A DNA stretch of 49,442 bases from an uncultured Candidatus Saccharibacteria bacterium (GCA_938018005.1 CALIJG010000012.1:1-49442); one strand, 5' to 3'. Counted from the stretch's first letter, positions 24,436 to 32,070 are shown. Notes: generated from the sequence alone by a model not told the origin. Numbers and translations are program-made.

Positions 24436-24467
24436 AAAAAGAGTGATAGTTGTTATCACTCTTTTTT
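24436..24467. terminator. Bidirectional terminator between small ORF and rpsJ
   Basis: GAGTGATA, five-base loop, TATCACTC, flanked by AAAAA and TTTTTT. It serves convergent transcription, including rpsJ on the minus strand. Confidence 0.88.
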
Positions 24468-24486
24468 CAATCACTTATAGCAAATG

Positions 24487-24807
24487 TTACATCCGGATCT
24501 CGACATCCACGCCAGCTGGCAAGCTGAGGTTGTGGAGGTTGTCGATTGTCTTGGGTGTAGCATTGGTGATGTCAATCAAGCGCTTGTGGACACGCATCTC
24601 GAATGTCTCACCGCCAGTCTTGTATACGTGCGGACTTTTTACTACTGTGTAGCTGCTGCGCCGCGTTGGTAGTGGCACAGGACCTGCGACGTTTGCGCCA
24701 GTGCGCAGGGCGGTGTCGATAATTTGCTTGGCTGATTGGTCGATCACCTTGTGGTCGTATGCCTTGAGGCGAATCCGAATCTTGAGCCCTTGGTTGTTTT
24801 GAGCCAT
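24487..24807 (-). CDS. rpsJ: 30S ribosomal protein S10
   Basis: uS10, part of the 30S head and (as NusE) of antitermination complexes. The start ATG 24807 has AAAAGGAGG just upstream (24812-24820), giving 106 aa. Family features are KIRIRLKAYDHKVIDQSAK near the N-terminus, GPVPLPTRR in the extended loop and a C-terminus ending VDVEIRM. It is transcribed alone, on the opposite strand to tuf and secY, away from the rest of the S10 ribosomal operon, which normally begins with this gene. Confidence 0.95.
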   Translation of the reverse strand: MAQNNQGLKIRIRLKAYDHKVIDQSAKQIIDTALRTGANVAGPVPLPTRRSSYTVVKSPHVYKTGGETFEMRVHKRLIDITNATPKTIDNLHNLSLPAGVDVEIRM

Positions 24808-24892
24808 TGCTCCTCCTTTTATGTGCAACTCTGTAACTTTAGCAAGATCGAAACAAGCTAAATTATCAGAGTAAATTAATAATACATCTAGC

Positions 24893-24898
24893 ATTATA
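24893..24898 (-). promoter_or_regulatory. -10 box of rpsJ
   Basis: Minus-strand TATAAT (in GATATAATGC) gives a leader of about 80 bases before the ribosome site. No clear -35 box. Confidence 0.5.
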
Positions 24899-25011
24899 TC
24901 ATGAGAATAGTCTGTATCCGAACATCAGCTACAAAAGCACGAATCTCTCGCATATTTTTGAGCTTAAAGCCGGATTGACAACTGACCCTTTCGCTTCTGA
25001 GGCAATTCGTG

Positions 25012-25017
25012 TATACT
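25012..25017 (+). promoter_or_regulatory. -10 box of secY
   Basis: TATACT preceded directly by TG. The leader is about 38 bases, ending in a weak purine tract (AAAAGGGA). A TTGACA at 24975 is too far away to pair with it. Confidence 0.45.
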
Positions 25018-25062
25018 GTACTAGATATAGCGTTTAGTAGTTAGTGGCAAAAGGGACAATAT

Positions 25063-26538
25063 ATGAACTGGAAGATTATTCTTCGATCGCTCAAAAATAA
25101 AGACATGCAAAAACGCCTTGGTATCGTGCTAGGGCTCATCGTCGCCTATCGTTTCTTGGCGCACGTGCCAGTGCCGTTGGCCGAACCAAGCCGACTCAAG
25201 GATATTATCCAGAACGTCGTATCGGCGAGTGACTTTGGTGGCTTCTTAAACATCCTGACTGGTGGAGCATTGGCCCAGTTATCTATCGTTTTGATCGGTC
25301 TTGGGCCGTTTATTAACGCCAGCATTATTACCCAGCTCCTCACCAAAGCTATCCCAAGCCTTGAGGAGATGCACAAAGATGGTGAGTCGGGCCGACGCAA
25401 GATCAACCAGTGGACGCGTATTGCTAGTGTGCCGCTGGCGATTGCTCAATCGATCGGTATCATCTACTTTTTGCGCCAATCAGTCTTGGCTGGGAGCACA
25501 ACCGGTACAGTAGCTGGTTCGCTCCATGAGTGGATTGTTGCCGTAACGGCACTGACTGCTGGGTCGCTACTCTTGATGTGGCTTGGCGAGCTGATGACAG
25601 AGCAGGGCGTTGGTAATGGTATTAGCCTACTCATCTTCGCTAGTGTGATTAGCCAGCTGCCAACCACCTTTGGGTCGATCTACTCATCGCTCTTTAATAC
25701 TCAGAATGGTTCGCTCAGCGTCTTTGGCTGGTTCTCACTACCCGTTAACCCGACAACCTTCTGGACAGTAGTTATCCTCGGGACAATCGGCCTCATCCTA
25801 CTTTATCTCCTCGTTAAGATTAACGAAGCACAGCGCATTGTCACGATCAATTATGCCAAGCGGGTTGGCGGCAATAGCTCGTATGGTGGCATTAAGAGTA
25901 TCTTGCCTATCAAGCTCATCGCTGCGGGTGTGGTACCAGTTATTTTTGCAGTGGCATTCCTCAGCTTGCCAGCTTTTGTGGGGCAGCTATTACATGCGAC
26001 ACCTGGTGCAAATCAGCAATTAGCAAATAACCTTATCCAGTGGTTCCAGGCACCGACCGCTCAAACATACGCCACCGGTGGCTTGACAGTGCTTATTTAC
26101 CCATCGATCTACTTCTTACTCGTCATTGCCTTTACCTACTTCTATACTGGTATCGTCTTTAATGCGAGTGAGATTACGGAGAGTCTTGAAAACCAAGGCG
26201 GCTTCATTGAAGGGATTCGCCCTGGCCCAACCACTGAAAAATATCTGTCACGCACCGTCAATCGGCTTAACCTGTTTGGGTCGCTTGCCCTGGGGATCAT
26301 CGCCATCATTCCGTTTGCGATCGACTACGTCTTTGCGCAGCTTGGCATCAATGCTAATAACATGGCAATCGGCGGTACGAGCTTGCTTATTGTCGTGACG
26401 GTTGGCCTTGAGACACTCCGTCAGATTAACTCACGAGCGCTGATGGTAACATATGACGACTTCTCGGTCGATGACCTTGATACTAAGCCAAAGAAGCGCG
26501 GCTTGCTCGGTCGGCGGCGTACTACCGCAAAGGCATAA
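25063..26538 (+). CDS. secY: Preprotein translocase subunit SecY
   Basis: SecY is the channel through which Sec-dependent proteins cross or enter the membrane. The 491-aa protein, slightly longer than E. coli SecY, shows about ten hydrophobic helices. Family segments are FLAHVPVPL after helix 1, LLTKAIPSLEEMHKDGESGRR (starting LLTKAIPSLE), MTEQGVGNGISLLIFASVI, and the C-terminal cytoplasmic loops NYAKRVGGNSSYGG and IRPGPTTEKYLSRTVNRL. It lies upstream of infA, but adk and map, which often sit between them, are absent. A strong terminator follows, so it is monocistronic. Its partner SecE is encoded at 46540. Confidence 0.96.
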   Translation: MNWKIILRSLKNKDMQKRLGIVLGLIVAYRFLAHVPVPLAEPSRLKDIIQNVVSASDFGGFLNILTGGALAQLSIVLIGLGPFINASIITQLLTKAIPSLEEMHKDGESGRRKINQWTRIASVPLAIAQSIGIIYFLRQSVLAGSTTGTVAGSLHEWIVAVTALTAGSLLLMWLGELMTEQGVGNGISLLIFASVISQLPTTFGSIYSSLFNTQNGSLSVFGWFSLPVNPTTFWTVVILGTIGLILLYLLVKINEAQRIVTINYAKRVGGNSSYGGIKSILPIKLIAAGVVPVIFAVAFLSLPAFVGQLLHATPGANQQLANNLIQWFQAPTAQTYATGGLTVLIYPSIYFLLVIAFTYFYTGIVFNASEITESLENQGGFIEGIRPGPTTEKYLSRTVNRLNLFGSLALGIIAIIPFAIDYVFAQLGINANNMAIGGTSLLIVVTVGLETLRQINSRALMVTYDDFSVDDLDTKPKKRGLLGRRRTTAKA

Positions 26539-26560
26539 GGCTACCACTAGTATAACTCAC

Positions 26561-26597
26561 AAAAATACCGCCGCCTCTGTCTGAGGCGGTATTTTTT
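26561..26597 (+). terminator. Terminator of secY
   Basis: AAAAATACC-GCC-GCCTC, loop TGTCT, GAGGC-GGTATTTTTT. An alternative pairing uses ACCGCC with GGCGGT. A long T run follows. Confidence 0.9.
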
Positions 26598-26894
26598 GAT
26601 ATGGTATTCTATAATAATTCGTTCATGAGCCTTTAGAACGTGCGTTATGAGTGGCATAGCGCCTCATTATTGCAATTCGGATATAGAAAGAGGGAATACA
26701 GAACCGTGGTGGAATAGCGGCTATGGAACGACAGTAAGCAGCTTTTAAGCCTATACGTCATTAAAAGCCTAGAGGGATGCTACGTTTAGAAGTCGCTTAT
26801 GGCAAAAGCTACCTCTCTTACGGCTCCATTCTGATATAAGAATAGTGCAGCCCATAATCTCACAATAAATGATGCAAAAAGCTGGCTACTTCTC
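26598..26894 (+). other. Unexplained non-coding stretch, possible ncRNA or long infA leader
   Basis: About 300 bases without a credible gene. A TATAAT at 26610-26615 could start a transcript. The clearest structure is a perfect 8-bp hairpin, GCTTTTAA (26741-26748), 12-base loop, TTAAAAGC (26761-26768). Weaker complementarity pairs AGAGG near 26770 with CCTCT near 26812. I looked for conserved segments of tmRNA, RNase P RNA, SRP RNA and tRNA and did not find them. It is followed by a separate strong infA promoter, so it is not needed as that gene's leader. Confidence 0.35.
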
Positions 26895-26923
26895 TTTACT
26901 CCTACAGAGAAATAGCGTATAAT
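26895..26923 (+). promoter_or_regulatory. Promoter of the infA ribosomal operon
   Basis: TTTACT (26895-26900), a 17-base spacer and TATAAT (26918-26923), identical in layout to the tuf promoter. The leader is only about ten bases and has no ribosome site. Confidence 0.8.
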
Positions 26924-26939
26924 ACAAAGCTGTATATCT

Positions 26940-27164
26940 ATGGCAAGTTCGAAAGAAGTTATCAAATTGCGCGGCAAGGTAGTGGAAGCACTGCCTAATA
27001 CGCAATTTAAGGTAGAATTAGAGAACGGCCTAAGCATTATCGCTCATATCAGCGGCAAGATGCGCAAGCATCACATCCGTTTGGTCCCAGGCGATACCGT
27101 GGAAGTCGAGTTAACCCCATACGATCTCACGAAGGGTAGAATCGTCTTCCGCGCACGCGTTTAA
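26940..27164 (+). CDS. infA: Translation initiation factor IF-1
   Basis: IF-1 occupies the ribosomal A site during initiation. The 74-aa protein is a single OB fold with typical segments: KLRGKVVEALPNTQFKVELENG (beginning KLRGKVVEAL), ISGKMRKHHIRLVPGD and TPYDLTKGRIVFR. It is first in the infA-rpmJ-rpsM-rpsK-rpsD-rpoA-rplQ-rplM-rpsI cluster. No ribosome site precedes it, matching the near-leaderless promoter. Confidence 0.95.
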   Translation: MASSKEVIKLRGKVVEALPNTQFKVELENGLSIIAHISGKMRKHHIRLVPGDTVEVELTPYDLTKGRIVFRARV

Positions 27165-27241
27165 TAACGTAGAGCGGCGGCCTGATATCACCGCTGTTCT
27201 CAGTAACGGCAGGTTTTTCCTGTAGGGAGATTTGTACGCTC

Positions 27242-27358
27242 ATGAAAGTTCGTGCGAGTGTCAAAAAGATCAGCCCCGATGATCAGCTGGTCCGGCGCAA
27301 AGGCCGACTCCGTGTCATCAACAAGAAAAAACCTAAGAATAAGCAAAGGCAGGGTTAA
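27242..27358 (+). CDS. rpmJ: 50S ribosomal protein L36, zinc-free form
   Basis: bL36 is a 38-aa zinc-ribbon-like protein at the base of the L7/L12 stalk. The protein begins MKVRASVKKI and ends KNKQRQG, matching the family end to end. However, the zinc ligands (Cys-x2-Cys after KKI, then a further Cys and a His) are replaced: SPDD follows KKI, and INKKKPKN stands where the second Cys and the His should be. This is the C-minus type, and it is the only L36 seen here. A GGGAGA ribosome site lies upstream (about 27222-27231). rpsM starts two bases after the stop. Confidence 0.93.
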   Translation: MKVRASVKKISPDDQLVRRKGRLRVINKKKPKNKQRQG

Positions 27359-27360
27359 GC

Positions 27361-27747
27361 ATGGCTCGAATTGCTGGGGTAGTTATCCCATCAGACAAGC
27401 AAGTGCACATTGCTCTTACCTACATCCATGGTATTGGGCGCACGCTTGCTCGAGACATCCTTGCGGCGGCAAAGATTGAGCCGACCACTCGGGTGAAAGA
27501 TCTCACCGAGGCTGAGGAGCAGAAACTTCGCGACATTATCGACAAAGATTATGTCACTGAAGGCGATCTGCAACGCCTGGTGACCAACAATATCAAACGC
27601 CTCAAAGACATTGGTGCATACCGCGGTCTCAGGCACAAAAATGGCTTGCCAACACGCGGTCAGCGCACTCGAACGAACGCACGAACTCGCAAGGGTAAGG
27701 CGATCGCCGTCGGTGGAGCACAGCCAAAGGCAGCAAGTAAGACGTAG
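27361..27747 (+). CDS. rpsM: 30S ribosomal protein S13
   Basis: uS13 of the 30S head, contacting P-site tRNA and bridging to the 50S subunit. The 128-aa protein starts MARIAGVVIPSDKQV and contains LTYIHGIGRTLARDIL (helix-hairpin motif), the conserved DIGAYRGLRHKNGLP and the basic tail GQRTRTNARTRKG. The C-terminal extension after RKGKAIAV is short. It begins two bases after rpmJ, in the ribosomal cluster. Confidence 0.96.
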   Translation: MARIAGVVIPSDKQVHIALTYIHGIGRTLARDILAAAKIEPTTRVKDLTEAEEQKLRDIIDKDYVTEGDLQRLVTNNIKRLKDIGAYRGLRHKNGLPTRGQRTRTNARTRKGKAIAVGGAQPKAASKT

Positions 27748-27762
27748 GAGAAAGGACGAGAT

Positions 27763-28152
27763 ATGGCACAAGCAAAATCCACCAAGAAAAAGCAGCGCCG
27801 ATCAGTCCCATCTGGTCAGCTGCATGTACAGGCAACCTTTAACAACACTATTGTCACATTTGCAGATAGCAAAGGTAATGTCTTGACCGCTGCCAGCGCT
27901 GGTGCATGTGGTTTTCGTGGAAGTAAGAAGGGCACAGCCTATGCAGCACAGATTGCTGCAGAAAAAGCCGCAGAAGCTGCCAAGAGTAGCTACGGCATCC
28001 GCACTGTTGACGTATTTGTCAAGGGTGTTGGACTCGGCCGTGATGCGGCAATCCGCGCAATGGCCGGCTTCGACATTGCCGTCAATAGCATCAAAGATGT
28101 AACGGGTGTGCCACACGGTGGCGTTCGCCCACGAAAGGCAAGGAGGGCGTAA
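27763..28152 (+). CDS. rpsK: 30S ribosomal protein S11
   Basis: uS11 of the 30S platform, next to the Shine-Dalgarno helix. The 129-aa protein shows the usual VQATFNNTIVTFAD start of the fold, the conserved GFRGSKKGTAYAAQ, the segment GVGLGRDAAIRA and the ending GVPHGGVRPRKARRA. A ribosome site (GGAGAAAGGA) precedes ATG 27763. It abuts rpsD directly: the stop at 28150-28152 is followed by ATG 28153. Confidence 0.96.
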   Translation: MAQAKSTKKKQRRSVPSGQLHVQATFNNTIVTFADSKGNVLTAASAGACGFRGSKKGTAYAAQIAAEKAAEAAKSSYGIRTVDVFVKGVGLGRDAAIRAMAGFDIAVNSIKDVTGVPHGGVRPRKARRA

Positions 28153-28770
28153 ATGGCACGAGATAGAAGCCCAATCGTGAAGCAGAGCCGCCGCGAAGGC
28201 GTGGCGCTTCACCCTAAGGCACACAAGATTTTGGCACGCAAAAGCGGCATTCCGGGCGAGCACGCTCATGGCCGCCAGAGCAAGCCAAGCATGTACGCAA
28301 CCCAGCTACGCGAAAAGCAGAAGGTGCGCCGCATGTATGGTCTACTAGAGAAGCAGTTTGCTAAGCTTATGAACGAAGCAACTCGCAAACCAGGCCTAAG
28401 CGGTGAAAACCTGCTCCGTTTTCTCGAGCTCCGGCTCGACAACGCTGTGTACCGTGCTGGCTTTGCAACGAGCCGTCGCCAGGCCCGCCAGCTGGTGAGC
28501 CACGGTCACTTTGAGCTTAATGGCCGCCGCGTCGACATTCCATCAATCCGCCTCAAGGCAGGGGATGTCATTACCGTTCGACCAAAGAGTGCAAAGTCTG
28601 GCTACTTTACTGCAATTGACGACATCTACGGCAACACCTCCCAACCACCTCTGAGTTGGCTCAAGAGCGATATCAAAAAACTCAAGATCGAAGTATCGGG
28701 CGAGCCAAAGCGCGAAGAAGCTGAGGCTGGTATCAACGAGCAACTGATTGTTGAGTACTACTCACGCTAA
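28153..28770 (+). CDS. rpsD: 30S ribosomal protein S4, zinc cysteines substituted
   Basis: uS4 initiates 30S assembly. The 205-aa protein carries the helical N-terminal part and the S4 RNA-binding domain (RLDNAVYRAGFATSRRQARQ, then LVSHGHFELNGRRVDIPS). The N-terminus aligns without gaps to the four-cysteine type of S4 (SPIVKQSRREGVALHPKAHK, then ILARKSGIPGEH), yet every cysteine is replaced: Val, Ser, Ile and Ser. It therefore descends from the zinc-binding form and has lost the metal site. It is in the alpha operon between rpsK and rpoA, in the usual order. Confidence 0.96.
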   Translation: MARDRSPIVKQSRREGVALHPKAHKILARKSGIPGEHAHGRQSKPSMYATQLREKQKVRRMYGLLEKQFAKLMNEATRKPGLSGENLLRFLELRLDNAVYRAGFATSRRQARQLVSHGHFELNGRRVDIPSIRLKAGDVITVRPKSAKSGYFTAIDDIYGNTSQPPLSWLKSDIKKLKIEVSGEPKREEAEAGINEQLIVEYYSR

Positions 28771-28793
28771 CAAGGGTAAGGAGAATTTTGTAC

Positions 28794-29717
28794 ATGTCTA
28801 AATTAATTCACGATCCAGCGTTGGCACGCATCGACGACAATGGGCCGCACAGCAGCACGTTTGTCATTGAGCCACTGCACGCCAGCTACGGCAACACGCT
28901 GGGCAACAGCTTGCGCCGGGTATTGCTGAGCAGTATCCGCGGCGGAGCCTTTACGGCTTTCCGAATGCAGGGTGCGACACATGAGTTTACCACCGTGCCT
29001 GGCGTCAAAGAAGATGTTGTTGACATCATGCTTAACCTCAAGGGCGTTGACTTGGTTGTGCATAGTGATGAGCCTGTCGAGCTGCGGCTTGAGAAGCAAG
29101 GCGCTGGTGCAGTAACCGCTGGGGATATTGCAGCCAATGCTGAGGTTGAGGTTGTCAACCCTGAGCATATCATCTGCACAATTGACGACCCACAGGCTAA
29201 TGTTGTTCTTGATCTGGTGGCCGAGGCTGGTCGGGGGTACTACCCGATCGAAGAGTCGAGTGCTAACCGGCTGCACAGCGACATGATCGCCATGGACGCG
29301 CAATTTAGCCCTGTGACGCGTGTGCGCTTCAAGGTTGATCCAACTCGTGTTGGCCAAGAAACCAACCTGGAGCGGCTTGAGATGACCGTCGAGACTGATG
29401 GTAGCTTGACGCCACGCGATGCCTTCGAGCAAGCTGCGGCGATTTTGGTCAATCAGTATACCGCTCTTGCTGGTAGTACAACTGTTGTATCGGCACCAGC
29501 ACTTGGCACTCAGACTGCTGAGGAAGATAACGAGCTGAACACCTCGATCGAAGACCTCGGCCTTAGTGCCCGCACCGCAAACGCGCTCATCAACAACGAG
29601 ATTCGCACTGTTCATGACCTCGTCACTTTGACAGAGCAGGACCTGCGCGAGCTTAAAGGCTTTGGCAGCAAAGCCCTCGACGAAGTAAAAGATAAACTAG
29701 CAGAATTGGAGCTCTAA
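28794..29717 (+). CDS. rpoA: DNA-directed RNA polymerase subunit alpha
   Basis: Alpha dimerises to scaffold beta and beta' and contacts upstream promoter DNA. The start ATG 28794 has AAGGAG ten bases upstream; a TTG six bases earlier is less likely. The 307-aa protein has the N-terminal dimerisation domain (EPLHASYGNTLGNSLRRVLL, then SSIRGGAFTAFRM) and a C-terminal helix-hairpin domain (LGLSARTANALINNEIRTVH, GFGSKALDEVKDKL). The commonly conserved Cys of the C-terminal domain (YNCLK) is Ala here. rplQ begins at the base after the stop. Confidence 0.96.
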   Translation: MSKLIHDPALARIDDNGPHSSTFVIEPLHASYGNTLGNSLRRVLLSSIRGGAFTAFRMQGATHEFTTVPGVKEDVVDIMLNLKGVDLVVHSDEPVELRLEKQGAGAVTAGDIAANAEVEVVNPEHIICTIDDPQANVVLDLVAEAGRGYYPIEESSANRLHSDMIAMDAQFSPVTRVRFKVDPTRVGQETNLERLEMTVETDGSLTPRDAFEQAAAILVNQYTALAGSTTVVSAPALGTQTAEEDNELNTSIEDLGLSARTANALINNEIRTVHDLVTLTEQDLRELKGFGSKALDEVKDKLAELEL

Positions 29718-30122
29718 ATGCATCGACACGGATACAAAGGGCGCAAGCTCGGCCGCGAACGCGATCAACGTCGAGCCCTGCTCAAAGGCCTAGCAACCAG
29801 CTTGGTTGTTGAGGAGCGAATCGAAACGACGCTGCCAAAGGCCAAAGAGTTGGTGCGCTACATCGAAAAGCTCATTACCAAAGCTAAGAAGGGTGACCTC
29901 GCTCATCGCCGCGCTGTCATTGCCGGGCTCAGCACGCAAGCTGCCGCGATCAAGCTGGTTGACCAGATTGCCCCGCAACTCAGCCATCGGCCAAGCGGCC
30001 ACGTGCGTGTGTATCGGACACGTCTGCGCCGTGGTGATGGTGCGCAGATGGCAATGATTGAGTTTGTTGACGAGCTCAAGCCAATGCCTAAGCCCGAGGC
30101 AACCACAAAGGAGGCGAAATAG
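29718..30122 (+). CDS. rplQ: 50S ribosomal protein L17
   Basis: bL17 sits at the 50S exit-tunnel rim. The 134-aa protein begins MHRHGYKGRKLGRERDQRRA (family: MRHxxxGRKLGRxxxHRxAL), has TTLPKAKELVRYIEKLITKAK and ends the core with RRGDGAQMAMIEFVDE. It is fused end-to-start with rpoA (no gap), as in the classical alpha operon, and is followed two bases later by rplM. No ribosome site of its own is obvious apart from the upstream coding sequence. Confidence 0.95.
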   Translation: MHRHGYKGRKLGRERDQRRALLKGLATSLVVEERIETTLPKAKELVRYIEKLITKAKKGDLAHRRAVIAGLSTQAAAIKLVDQIAPQLSHRPSGHVRVYRTRLRRGDGAQMAMIEFVDELKPMPKPEATTKEAK

Positions 30123-30124
30123 TT

Positions 30125-30562
30125 ATGGCTCACAAAACATTTTCGCAGAAGCCAGCCGATGTTAGCCGGCGCTGGATCTTAATCGACGCAAGCCAAGCAC
30201 CACTTGGCCGCACTGCGACAACCATTGCGCAGTACTTGGTCGGCAAATACAAGCCAACTTACACGCCGCACGTCGATGGAGGTGACTACGTTGTCGTCAT
30301 CAACGCAGCCAAGGCTGTTGTGACTGGTAAAAAAGAGACGGATAAGATCTACTACCATCACAGTGGTTTCCCTGGTGGCATCAAAGACGCTCAGCTCAAG
30401 GAAGTGCGCGAAAACGCACCAGAACGTATCATTACTGCTGCTGTGAAGGGCATGTTGCCCAAGAACAAGCTTGCAGCAGATCGCCTGGCTCGTCTCCGCG
30501 TCTTTGCTGGCGAAGAGCACGCCCACACCGCACAGCAACCAGAGAAAGTAGAGGTACAATAA
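30125..30562 (+). CDS. rplM: 50S ribosomal protein L13
   Basis: uL13, an early 50S assembly protein. The 145-aa protein shows RRWILIDASQAPLGRTATTI near the N-terminus, HVDGGDYVVVINAAKAVVTG, the Lys/Tyr segment KIYYHHSGFPGGIK and the GMLPKNKLAADRLARLRVF region. AAAGGAGG at the end of rplQ serves as its ribosome site. The rplM-rpsI pair is conserved in bacteria and here continues the alpha operon. The stop abuts the rpsI start. Confidence 0.95.
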   Translation: MAHKTFSQKPADVSRRWILIDASQAPLGRTATTIAQYLVGKYKPTYTPHVDGGDYVVVINAAKAVVTGKKETDKIYYHHSGFPGGIKDAQLKEVRENAPERIITAAVKGMLPKNKLAADRLARLRVFAGEEHAHTAQQPEKVEVQ

Positions 30563-30961
30563 ATGGCACAAGCAACATACGATTATGGTCTTGGCCGGCG
30601 CAAAAGCGCTACTGCCCGCGCTCGACTGGTCAAAGGTAAGGGAAATGTAACGATCAATGGCAAGTCAGCTCTCGACTACCTGTCAGGTAACAAGACATTG
30701 CTAGCTGAAGTGACTGACCCACTGGCCTTGGTTGGTAAGCAAAAAGAGTTTGATGTTACCGTCCTAGTGAAGGGTGGTGGCCTCAGCGGTCAGGTTGATG
30801 CTATCAAGATGGCGATCGCTAAAGCGATTACCGTTGGCGCACCAGACCTGCGCGGCACACTCAAGAAGGCTGAATTCTTGCGCCGCGACCCACGCGAAAA
30901 AGAGCGCAAAAAATACGGCTTGCGCAGCGCCCGCAAACGCGAGCAATACTCGAAGCGTTAA
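30563..30961 (+). CDS. rpsI: 30S ribosomal protein S9
   Basis: uS9, whose C-terminal Lys/Arg tail reaches the P-site tRNA. The 132-aa protein starts with the family's GLGRRKSATARARLVKGKG, has GGGLSGQVDAIKMAIAKA and ends RSARKREQYSKR, the typical tail. It starts directly after rplM and closes the nine-gene cluster; a hairpin terminator follows. Confidence 0.95.
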   Translation: MAQATYDYGLGRRKSATARARLVKGKGNVTINGKSALDYLSGNKTLLAEVTDPLALVGKQKEFDVTVLVKGGGLSGQVDAIKMAIAKAITVGAPDLRGTLKKAEFLRRDPREKERKKYGLRSARKREQYSKR

Positions 30962-30983
30962 GCATTCTTGCCTGCTTCATAAC

Positions 30984-31010
30984 ATACCCTGTCAACATGG
31001 CAGGGTATTT
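30984..31010 (+). terminator. Terminator of the ribosomal cluster
   Basis: ATACCCTG, nine-base loop, CAGGGTAT, then TTT. The T run is short, so termination may be partial. Confidence 0.65.
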
Positions 31011-31029
31011 GCTATAGTAAAATATTACT

Positions 31030-31085
31030 AAGGGTGGTGAGATAGAGTAGCTTCTAGACACTAGAAGTGTTACTACAGGTCCCTT
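31030..31085. other. Nested inverted repeats before the hydrolase gene
   Basis: Three nested stems are visible: AAGGG/CCCTT (31030-31034, 31081-31085), GTAG/CTAC (31047-31050, 31073-31076) and CTTCTA-GACAC-TAGAAG (31051-31067). It lies upstream of the hydrolase promoter, so it is not that gene's leader. It could be a small structured RNA or a protein-binding site. Confidence 0.3.
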
Positions 31086-31108
31086 ATATGCATAATGTCA
31101 CCATTCTT

Positions 31109-31138
31109 TTGCGGCTAACCTGCCAAAAATGATACAAT
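31109..31138 (+). promoter_or_regulatory. Promoter of the alpha/beta hydrolase gene
   Basis: TTGCGG (31109-31114), an 18-base spacer and TACAAT (31133-31138). The start at 31150 then has a leader of about five bases. An earlier ATG at 31129 lies upstream of the -10 box and cannot be in this transcript. Confidence 0.65.
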
Positions 31139-31149
31139 ATCACACTAGT

Positions 31150-31941
31150 ATGTACGACAAACTCCACGAACTATTTGGCCTGGCGTATCCGCTGCATACC
31201 CAGGTATTTGGCGATTGGCACGACATATCTCGGCCGGTTATTGTCCTTATACACGGTATCGGGGTAAATCATAATATTTGGCAAGACGTGTTAAACCAGC
31301 TTGGCGACCAACCAGTCTTGGCAGTTGATTTGCTGGGCTTTGGTCAATCGCGCAAGCCTGCCTGGCCCGATTATACCCTGACCGATCATGCGCGTGCCCT
31401 ACGCAAAACGATCCGTCACGCTGCACCACTGCGCCAGGTAATCTTATGTGGACACTCGCTTGGTACACTAGTCGCAATTGAATACACCAAGCTGTTTCCT
31501 CGCCGCGTCCAAAAACTTGTGCTGTGCTCACCACCGATCTATCTACCAAGTGATATCGCTAAGCGCCCACTACGCGAGGCGCTGCTCAAGACAATTGGTA
31601 AAGGATTTCTTAAGGCGATCAACGCATCACCAAAGCTTATCGGCGCAGTCAATCAATACAAACGGACGCAGAAGAATTTTCATGTCAGCCGCGAAGGGTT
31701 TTCGCCATACGCCAAGACGGCGCGCAATAGCATTTTACTCCAAACCTCGCTCGGTGATGCCTGTAATCTACCACCGCTACCGATAACGATTCTCTACGGC
31801 ACACTCGATGCAGTGATGATACCAAAGCACTTCAAGGCAATCCAGCGCCAGCGTCGCAATGTCGTGATTGAGACAGCCATCACTGGCCACGAGATTCGCA
31901 AACGCTATGCCAAGCTTATTGCCAAACACCTCGAACAATAA
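31150..31941 (+). CDS. Alpha/beta-fold hydrolase
   Basis: A serine hydrolase of the alpha/beta superfamily, 263 aa; the substrate is unknown. Visible parts are the oxyanion-hole segment HGIGVNHNIW, the nucleophile elbow GHSLGTL (Ser), the acid in LYGTLDAVMIP and the catalytic His in TAITGHEIRKRY. A cap region lies between about residues 125 and 190. There is no signal peptide, so it is probably cytosolic. The start was chosen from the promoter. It stands alone between the ribosomal cluster and a strong bidirectional terminator. Esterase, lipase or C-C hydrolase activity are all possible. Confidence 0.85.
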   Translation: MYDKLHELFGLAYPLHTQVFGDWHDISRPVIVLIHGIGVNHNIWQDVLNQLGDQPVLAVDLLGFGQSRKPAWPDYTLTDHARALRKTIRHAAPLRQVILCGHSLGTLVAIEYTKLFPRRVQKLVLCSPPIYLPSDIAKRPLREALLKTIGKGFLKAINASPKLIGAVNQYKRTQKNFHVSREGFSPYAKTARNSILLQTSLGDACNLPPLPITILYGTLDAVMIPKHFKAIQRQRRNVVIETAITGHEIRKRYAKLIAKHLEQ

Positions 31942-32000
31942 GCTCGCTATTCCTATATAGTATGATACAGTGCTGCATACTACTACACCTTTCTTGAATA

Positions 32001-32037
32001 TAATAAAGCTCCCTTCTACAGCAAGGGAGCTTTATTA
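32001..32037. terminator. Bidirectional terminator between hydrolase and GH32 genes
   Basis: A perfect 15-bp stem (TAATAAAGCTCCCTT and its complement) with a seven-base loop, A/T-rich at the base on both sides. It serves the convergent genes. Confidence 0.92.
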
Positions 32038-32070
32038 TCTATCAGAGAAGAAATTTTCTTGTGTGCTATG

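Noticed and set aside
26598..26894. tmRNA, RNase P RNA or SRP RNA
   Set aside because: None of the conserved segments or a CCA end could be found.
31129..31149. Upstream ATG of the hydrolase
   Set aside because: It lies upstream of the -10 box, so it is not in the transcript.
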